This document shows, in pieces, positions 1 to 5,221 of a stretch of 7,157 nt of DNA. A program made the position numbers and the translations under genes. The notes under the pieces were generated by a model, which saw only the letters and a program-made list of their open reading frames with translations, was not told the DNA's origin and did no database searches. Every line of letters starts with the position of its first letter. The stretch's first letter is position 1. Location of the stretch: the NCBI GenBank assembly GCA_937876385.1, contig CALFHQ010000393.1, positions 1-7,157 of the forward strand, read 5' to 3'. This DNA is from an uncultured Pseudomonadota bacterium (GTDB lineage: Bacteria; Myxococcota_A; UBA9042; CAIXZC01).

Positions 1-136
1 CCCACACCGTAAGTGTCGTCTTACCGATGCCGATATCTCTCGCTAGTTGAGTTAGTCGGCTGATGGCTTGCTCGAAGTACCAGATGTACGCCTCCGCCAG
101 CATCTGCACCGTTTTCCTTGCCTCCGGGGCGCTCAC
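1..136 (-). CDS. Partial small ORF with helix-turn-helix-like segment (5' end of a gene cut by the window edge)
   Basis: An open frame follows the large activase gene by 22 bases and runs off the left edge, so only about 45 N-terminal residues are visible. Residues about 28-45 (LTQLARDIGIGKTTLTVW) have the spacing of a helix-turn-helix: an 'LARDIGI' helix and turn, then a 'KTTLTVW' recognition-like helix. This pattern occurs in Fis-type and small HTH regulators and also in the OrfA subunits of IS3-like transposases, and I cannot choose between them. It is not a Walker A loop, because the residue four places before GK is not Gly. The start is uncertain: GTG at 136 has a weak CAGG about 7 bases upstream, GTG at 109 has AAGGA 5 bases upstream, and ATG at 103 is also in frame. 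The later codons (CTA, ACT, AGA) look less GC-biased than the neighbouring genes. The segment is too short for firm assignment. Confidence 0.45.
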   Translation of the reverse strand, partial: MSAPEARKTVQMLAEAYIWYFEQAISRLTQLARDIGIGKTTLTVW

Positions 137-143
137 TGCCCAA

Positions 144-163
144 CCTGACCCTGTTTGGTCAGG
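144..163 (-). other. 7-bp hairpin overlapping the activase stop codon
   Basis: CCTGACC (144-150) and GGTCAGG (157-163) form a perfect 7-bp stem around a 6-base loop. The activase stop codon (159-161) lies in the arm transcribed first. A weak Shine-Dalgarno-like CAGG for the possible GTG start at 136 lies in the other arm. No run of U follows in the transcript, so this is not a standard intrinsic terminator. It could mask the downstream ribosome site until a ribosome finishing the activase opens it, but that is speculation. A 7-bp stem can also occur by chance. Confidence 0.3.
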
Positions 164-3100
164 AGGGGACTCGATCTGACACATTGCGGGATTGAGATTT
201 CTTCCCTACTCGGGACACCTGCCGCAAATTCGCCAGATAGGTGTCGATGCGGTCGTTGAGGTCCCCTTCTCCGTCGTAGAACATGTTGGCTACCGGGACG
301 CCGTACTTCTCTTCCACTTCCTGGAACACCCCGCTGGTCATGCTCCCCGGCATACAGCCAAAGGGAGCGCAGTTCACCACCAGGGACGCTCCATCCTTCA
401 TGTACTCAATGGCTCGCCCGATGGTGATGATGGCTTCCCCTTCGAAGTCCATTGGGAAATAGGGTTCCCCCTCTTTCAAGGTGCTCCCCAGGGACGGTTC
501 TACCCGGTCCTCCAACAGAGGATGGACCCGTTTCATCCAGTAAGCTTCGTCTCGAAGGAGGAACTTGTTCTTGGCGAGCATAGAGAGACGCTCCACAAAC
601 CCGCCCGTACGGTGCCCCTTGAACCACGCCTCCATGTGGGCCGTGTACAGGACCCACTCGGTGATGGGGGCAAGCCAAGCTTCTCCCCCCGCCTTCTCGA
701 TGCGCCGCACAACGTTCTGGTTGGTGAAGGGATTGTTCCGAACGTAGATTTCCCCCACAACTCCCACCAGCGGCTTGGCAACAGACGTCGTGGGAATGGT
801 GAGGAAATCGTCCCGCATGGCTTCCACCACGGTTTCAAGCTTCTCCCCCTTTTCAAAGGCCACTTCCAGACGTCCCATCCATTTCAAGTAGGTCTTTTCG
901 GTGCGACCTTCCTCGATTTCGTAGGGAAGAATTCGGCACCGAATCTTGTACAGGATGTCCCCCAACACAAGGCCCCACCAGAACAGGCGACGACCCTTCG
1001 TGGAGAGTCCGGCGTAGGAGTCGGTGGAGCTCCAACTGACCACTGGGATCTCCTCCCAGCCCATGCGGTCAAGGGCGATTCGATTCTGGGTGCAGTACTG
1101 CCCGAATCGGCAGGGCCCGGAAGCCGTGGGCATGAAGAGAGCGTGTTGGTTTGGATTGTCCCCGCTGTCTTCTACCGACTTCAAAAAGGTTCCAAAGGTG
1201 GCAGGGCACGGCAGACACTCTCCCCCTCGGCTCTCACGCTTCCCCATCTGAAAAGCTTCCGCCGTCTCAAAGGGAAGGGCCTTGGCGTTGTAACCCTGGT
1301 TTCGCAAGGCTGCGGCCACGAGCTTGGGCTGGGGTTCTCCCATGGGGGGAACCCACAGCGTTTTCTTGCCCAAGGCATCCATTCGGGAATTGGGTTGAGC
1401 CGTCTGGAACCACTCAACGGTCTGAGTCGGATTGCTGTGAAGGACGTCGGCAAAGGCTTCCAAACGGGTGATATAGCCTGCGTCTGCGCTGTGCTCGTCC
1501 AACTCCAGGATGAGCATCGGCTTGTCCCCCATGATGGACTCGACATAGGTCTGAATGAAGGAGTCGGGGCCACAGGAGAAATTGCTGAAATAGCAGGCGT
1601 ACAGTCCGGGAGTTGCAGCGACATACCGAGCAGCCTCGATGATCTTGCGCCCGAAATTCCAGAACATGTTTTCGAAGTCAGGACCAATGGGCTGCTTTTC
1701 CAGCGGAAGCATTTCCAGAGGAATCACCGGGATGCCGAGGTTGGCGAGCTTCTCGGGAAGGTCGAGGTTTGCCCCTCCGTCATACAGGTTGTATGGCCGC
1801 CCCAGAAGAACCACGGCGGGCTTCCCATCCTCCTGGATTCCCTTCAACAGCTCCGTTCCTTGCTCTTCCATCCCGGCTTCGTACCGTTTCTGGGTGGCCA
1901 GGGCCCCTTCCCAACCCACCAGAACCTGCTTCAACTGCACCCCCATGGAGGCGCCCAGATCTTCGTGCAGTCGGGCCGCGGCTCGCCGAGGGGTCCAGCG
2001 GAAATCCACCGTGGCTCGCAGCAGCTTATTCCCCGGTTGCCCGTTGAGCACCATGGCGGAATGGATCATGGCGGGAAGGCCCACATTGTACGGGCAGAAA
2101 AAGCTCTCCGTGGTCTTCTCGCTGCCTTCGGCCGACACCATGTAGGGGATGAAAATCCGGTCAACTTTCTCGTTTTCCAGGAGGTCTCGAACATGCCCGT
2201 GGGCCAGCTTCACCGGGAAACAGTAGTCGCTTCCAACCCAGTCCGAGGATTGTTCGATGATGCTGCGGTCGGTGGCTTTGGAGAGCTTGAGTCTGTACCC
2301 CAATTCGAAGAAGAAGCGTTTCCAGAAGGGGTAATAGGTATGCGTCAACAGGGCCCTGGGCATGCTGATGACCGGGGCATCGTCGGGGAGTCGTGTTTCC
2401 TTGTCCACCGCTCTCCAGAGGCGATTTCTCTGGCGAAAGGCGTCGTACTCGTGGGCCACCCGCATGCGGGATTCTTCCGGGTCACGGCCACACAGATACC
2501 CCCACGAGGGGGACGATTCGACGCCGTCGATGTGCGCACGGGTGATGGCGCACCGGTTGGCGCATAACTCGCACACATCCTGCTCGAGGTTCACCTTCCG
2601 GTCCTTGAAATCAAGCCCCACAAAGGTTGTCTGCTCCTTCGACTTTGCCATCTCACGGCCGGTAATCAAGGCCACCCCGTAGCACCCCATGACGTGGCAG
2701 TACGGAGACACCACAACCTCCACACCCACCAGGTTTTCAAAGGCAGCGACGAGCCCCTTGTTTCGGGCGGTGGCCCCCTGGAAGAACACTTTGGAGCGAG
2801 ACACGTGGCGGTTTCCAACAACCTTGTTCAAGTAGTTCTGAACCACCGAGTAGAGGATGGCTCCCATAACCTCTTTGCGGTCATACCCCTTTCGAAGAAG
2901 GGCTCTGGCGTCCTGCTCCATGAACACCGTGCAACGGTCCGAAGTCACTGGAGGAACCACCCCCATTACCTCGTCGCCCAACGTCTGCAGGTCAAACCCC
3001 ATCTTTCGGGACAGTTCCTCCACGAAAGAGCCGGTGCCGGCCGCACACACGTAGTTCATGTTGGAGTCCCGGAGGGCTCCGTCTCGAGTCAGAATGTATT

Positions 3101-4400
3101 TGGAATCCTGCCCGCCAATCTCGAAGATGGTGTCGATGGCGGGGTCGGTCTTCATGGCGCCGGTGACGTGGGCGCTTATTTCGTTTACGACCCGGTCGGC
3201 TCCGACCACAGCCCCAACGAGCTTTCGCCCTGACCCTGTCGTGCCCACTCCCAGAATGTCGATTTCGAGTCCTTTCCGTTTGGCCAACTTCTCCAAAGAG
3301 ACAAAGAGCTTTTTCGTCGCCTCGATGGGTTCCCCTCCGGTCTTGCGGTAGATGTCCAGGAGAACCTCCTCGTTTTCATCCACCATGGCCAGTTTCGTAG
3401 AAGTCGAACCCACGTCGATGCCGATGGTTCCCCGCAATACGGACCCTTCCGGCCATCGACTGACACGAACCTCGTTGTCATCGTCCAGATACTCTTCCAG
3501 AACATCGAAGGAGGGGTAGTTGGACCGCTCCAGCTTCAGCTCCGAGCGAACTGCTTCCCCTTCATGCCCCCGTTTGAAGTCGTCCAGGCGCCCCCAATCC
3601 AGCCCCTCCACGGGTTCAGCGAGCAGGGCACCTCCCAGGGCAGACATCACCCCAGCGTACTTGGGAACCAGCGTCTCGACGTCCATCTCCTGGCTCAGCC
3701 AGCGCATGACTTCGGGGTTTTGAGTCACCCCTCCGACCACGGCAGTGCGCCCCGACGGCGCCCTCCCCTTGAACAGGGTCATCAATATGGTGTGCACCAA
3801 CCCTCGACACAAGCCCGACCACATCTCTTCTTTGTTGTATCCTTCCTGCTGCCGGTGGATGAGGTCCGACTTGGCAAACACCGTGCACCGAGCGGCAATG
3901 CTGGGCGGGGATTCGATGGGCTTCAGGTCAGAGATGAACTCGTAATCAAGGCCCAGACGCTCCACCTGCTCATCCAGAAAGCTCCCAGTCCCCGCTGCGC
4001 ACAGGGTGTTGGTCTGGTATCCGACAAAGGAACCGTCTTCCTTGAGCTGAGTCAACGAGAGAGACCCACCGCCGATGTCGATGATGTTTCGAATGCCGGG
4101 TTGTACGTGGTTCATCGCGGCCACCAGGGCGCTCACTTCATCGGAAGTCTCTATCCCCAGCGCTTCCCCCGGAACATGAGCCTGGGAGCCCACGAGGGAG
4201 ACACACTTCGCCTCTCGAAATTCTGGATGCGAATCCAGAATGAAACGCAACGTTGGAAGGATTTCTCCTTTGTGAGCCTGCCGGCTGGTCTTGACGACCT
4301 CGCCGTCGGCGTTTATCAAGACGGCCTTGACAAAGAGGGCACCAACATCGATTCCAAGTTGGGCCAGGCTGTGGCTGCAAGGGGCATTTCGTTCGCTCAT
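159..4400 (-). CDS. Fused tandem acyl-CoA dehydratase activase (BadF/BadG/BcrA/HgdC-type ATPase) with DUF2229 and dehydratase-like C-terminal half
   Basis: This 1413-residue protein is probably cytoplasmic. Domain 1 (about 15-265) and domain 2 (about 325-585) are ASKHA-fold activases. Phosphate-loop motifs are GIDVGALFVKAV (16-27) and DIGGGSLSL (108-116) in domain 1, and GIDVGSTSTKLA (327-338) and EIGGQDSK (427-434) in domain 2. Each has a CAAGTGSF helix-cluster cysteine (C134, C452) and a second cysteine 38 residues later in RCTVF (C172, C490), the pair that binds [4Fe-4S] in HgdC. A DUF2229-like region (about 605-800) holds C610, C613, C617 and C637, then the family's YPFW and SDYCFP motifs. 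The C-terminal half (about 860-1390) carries CYFSNFSC (936-943), GGECLPC, GPCRFGQYC (1095-1103) and NCAPFGC (1343-1349), as in COG3580/3581 proteins related to HgdA/B. In the known systems, ATP hydrolysis drives one-electron transfer to a dehydratase. Here donor and acceptor look fused; the substrate is unknown. ATG at 4400 has GAGAGG 6 bases upstream, and a palindrome suggests TetR control. Confidence 0.93.
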   Translation of the reverse strand: MSERNAPCSHSLAQLGIDVGALFVKAVLINADGEVVKTSRQAHKGEILPTLRFILDSHPEFREAKCVSLVGSQAHVPGEALGIETSDEVSALVAAMNHVQPGIRNIIDIGGGSLSLTQLKEDGSFVGYQTNTLCAAGTGSFLDEQVERLGLDYEFISDLKPIESPPSIAARCTVFAKSDLIHRQQEGYNKEEMWSGLCRGLVHTILMTLFKGRAPSGRTAVVGGVTQNPEVMRWLSQEMDVETLVPKYAGVMSALGGALLAEPVEGLDWGRLDDFKRGHEGEAVRSELKLERSNYPSFDVLEEYLDDDNEVRVSRWPEGSVLRGTIGIDVGSTSTKLAMVDENEEVLLDIYRKTGGEPIEATKKLFVSLEKLAKRKGLEIDILGVGTTGSGRKLVGAVVGADRVVNEISAHVTGAMKTDPAIDTIFEIGGQDSKYILTRDGALRDSNMNYVCAAGTGSFVEELSRKMGFDLQTLGDEVMGVVPPVTSDRCTVFMEQDARALLRKGYDRKEVMGAILYSVVQNYLNKVVGNRHVSRSKVFFQGATARNKGLVAAFENLVGVEVVVSPYCHVMGCYGVALITGREMAKSKEQTTFVGLDFKDRKVNLEQDVCELCANRCAITRAHIDGVESSPSWGYLCGRDPEESRMRVAHEYDAFRQRNRLWRAVDKETRLPDDAPVISMPRALLTHTYYPFWKRFFFELGYRLKLSKATDRSIIEQSSDWVGSDYCFPVKLAHGHVRDLLENEKVDRIFIPYMVSAEGSEKTTESFFCPYNVGLPAMIHSAMVLNGQPGNKLLRATVDFRWTPRRAAARLHEDLGASMGVQLKQVLVGWEGALATQKRYEAGMEEQGTELLKGIQEDGKPAVVLLGRPYNLYDGGANLDLPEKLANLGIPVIPLEMLPLEKQPIGPDFENMFWNFGRKIIEAARYVAATPGLYACYFSNFSCGPDSFIQTYVESIMGDKPMLILELDEHSADAGYITRLEAFADVLHSNPTQTVEWFQTAQPNSRMDALGKKTLWVPPMGEPQPKLVAAALRNQGYNAKALPFETAEAFQMGKRESRGGECLPCPATFGTFLKSVEDSGDNPNQHALFMPTASGPCRFGQYCTQNRIALDRMGWEEIPVVSWSSTDSYAGLSTKGRRLFWWGLVLGDILYKIRCRILPYEIEEGRTEKTYLKWMGRLEVAFEKGEKLETVVEAMRDDFLTIPTTSVAKPLVGVVGEIYVRNNPFTNQNVVRRIEKAGGEAWLAPITEWVLYTAHMEAWFKGHRTGGFVERLSMLAKNKFLLRDEAYWMKRVHPLLEDRVEPSLGSTLKEGEPYFPMDFEGEAIITIGRAIEYMKDGASLVVNCAPFGCMPGSMTSGVFQEVEEKYGVPVANMFYDGEGDLNDRIDTYLANLRQVSRVGKKSQSRNVSDRVPS

Positions 4401-4406
4401 CGAGAA

Positions 4407-4412
4407 CCTCTC
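4407..4412 (-). promoter_or_regulatory. Ribosome binding site of the activase gene
   Basis: The minus strand reads GAGAGG six bases before the ATG at 4400. This strong match to the anti-Shine-Dalgarno sequence supports that start. Confidence 0.7.
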
Positions 4413-4425
4413 GGGGCTGAAAATG

Positions 4426-4449
4426 AAAACTAACTAACTGGTTAGTTTT
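4426..4449. promoter_or_regulatory. Probable TetR-family operator (perfect 9+9 inverted repeat)
   Basis: AAAACTAAC (4426-4434) and GTTAGTTTT (4441-4449) are exact inverted repeats separated by six bases (TAACTG). The CTAAC half-site occurs twice in tandem on the left (4430-4434 and 4434-4438), facing one GTTAG on the right (4441-4445). A second, tighter palindrome, CTAAC-TG-GTTAG, is therefore nested inside. Size, A/T-rich flanks and placement between a TetR gene and its downstream neighbour fit TetR operators, many of which use ACTAAC-type half-sites. It covers about +2 to +25 of the predicted transcript and ends 25 bases before the activase start, so binding should block transcription. The regulator encoded at 4584-5198 is the natural candidate. 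Confidence 0.8.
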
Positions 4450-4457
4450 GTCCCAGA

Positions 4458-4486
4458 AGGCTAACCGGAGACGACTGAAACGTCAA
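4458..4486 (-). promoter_or_regulatory. Predicted sigma70-type promoter of the activase gene
   Basis: On the minus strand a TTGACG -35 element (4481-4486, five of six consensus bases) is followed after exactly 17 bases by TAGCCT (4458-4463) as a modest -10 (matches at T1, A2 and T6). Transcription would begin near 4451, immediately before the palindrome. The weak -10 is the main doubt. The element is supported by its ideal spacing and by its placement relative to the operator. A further CTAACC half-site-like sequence lies at 4461-4466, overlapping the -10. Confidence 0.55.
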
Positions 4487-4583
4487 CGCAGATTGAGTTG
4501 AACCCCTTGAGCGGCGGGTGGCAAGGATGCCCACAGCGATTTGAGAGTCGGTGGTTCCAGACAGTGGGGACAATCAAACAGGC

Positions 4584-5198
4584 TCAGGATGATGGAACCT
4601 GGGCTCCGAGTCCTCGAAAGAAGAGCTCTTTGAAATGGCGCTTCATGGAGTCGATGGACTCCTTGGAGAGGGGGTCTTTTTCGACGAGAATGGAGAGCAC
4701 TTCTGCGTCTGAGAAGTAGCTCACGAGCATGCAGTAGAAAGACACGACGTACTGCTCTGCGTTCACCCGGGCGAATCGATTCGATGCCATTCCCTCCTCG
4801 AGGAATTCGATCCCCGCGTGAAAGAGGGGACGAAATCCTCGAACCACGTTCTCCATGTGCTCTCGAGACGGAGTTCCCAACGCCATCTTGCTGATGCGGG
4901 AGAAATTGGGGTGACGGGCCATGTAGTCGAAGTAGCCGTCCAGGAATGCCTCGAGCATCTCTTCCAAAGTCATTTCCGAGGGTTGAATGCCATCGACAAT
5001 GTCCGCCATTTCCAGCAGAATCCGGTCAAGAACTGCCTGAAAGAGCCCTTCCTTGGTTCGGAAGTAGTAGTGAATCATGGCGGGCGTAACCCCCGCCTCT
5101 TCAGCGATCATCCAGGTTCGCGCACCGGCGAATCCCACCTCGGCAAAGAGTCTTTCGGCAGCGTCCAGAATTCGATTGCTGGTTGTGTCTCGCGGCAT
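4584..5198 (-). CDS. TetR/AcrR-family transcriptional regulator
   Basis: The 204-residue product has a normal TetR length. Residues about 8-55 form the N-terminal DNA-binding domain: RILDAAERLFAEVGF, then the helix-turn-helix with IAEEAGVTPAMIHYYF and the conserved F..KEGLF closing helix. The remainder is a helical ligand and dimer domain, including the 'HPNFSRISKMALG' stretch common in regulators of acyl or lipid metabolism. The ligand cannot be read from sequence; an acyl-CoA or carboxylic acid would suit the downstream gene but is inference. The ATG at 5198 lies 23 bases after the stop of the upstream surface-protein gene, with only a weak GACGAG ribosome site, and the gap has no room for a promoter. 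Transcription therefore starts inside the upstream gene or reads through from it. It is followed by 183 bases holding a palindrome and promoter, then the activase gene, its probable target. No palindrome like the one at 4426-4449 precedes its own start, so autoregulation is not evident. Confidence 0.93.
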   Translation of the reverse strand: MPRDTTSNRILDAAERLFAEVGFAGARTWMIAEEAGVTPAMIHYYFRTKEGLFQAVLDRILLEMADIVDGIQPSEMTLEEMLEAFLDGYFDYMARHPNFSRISKMALGTPSREHMENVVRGFRPLFHAGIEFLEEGMASNRFARVNAEQYVVSFYCMLVSYFSDAEVLSILVEKDPLSKESIDSMKRHFKELFFRGLGAQVPSS

Positions 5199-5221
5199 TG
5201 GCTCGTCGAAGGGGCTGGGAG

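Noticed and set aside
42..56. CTAGTTGAGTTAG sequence resembling the TetR half-sites
   Set aside because: It is not a palindrome, has imperfect spacing, and lies inside the left-edge open frame; probably chance.
192..2567. Long plus-strand open frame of 791 codons
   Set aside because: It lies wholly antisense to the activase gene, whose minus-strand product has clear family motifs across the same region. The frame shows no recognisable domain and reflects codon bias on the opposite strand.
3564..4433. Plus-strand open frame of 289 codons over the activase N-terminal domain
   Set aside because: It is antisense to well-conserved ATPase motifs, has low-complexity His/Pro/Arg-rich content, and runs across the operator region.
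4450..4583. Possible terminator after the TetR gene
   Set aside because: Only a 5-bp CCTTG/CAAGG pairing with a 12-base loop (4505-4526) and a 4-bp GTGG/CCAC pairing were seen, with no U-tract. Apart from the promoter, nothing else was recognised in this stretch.
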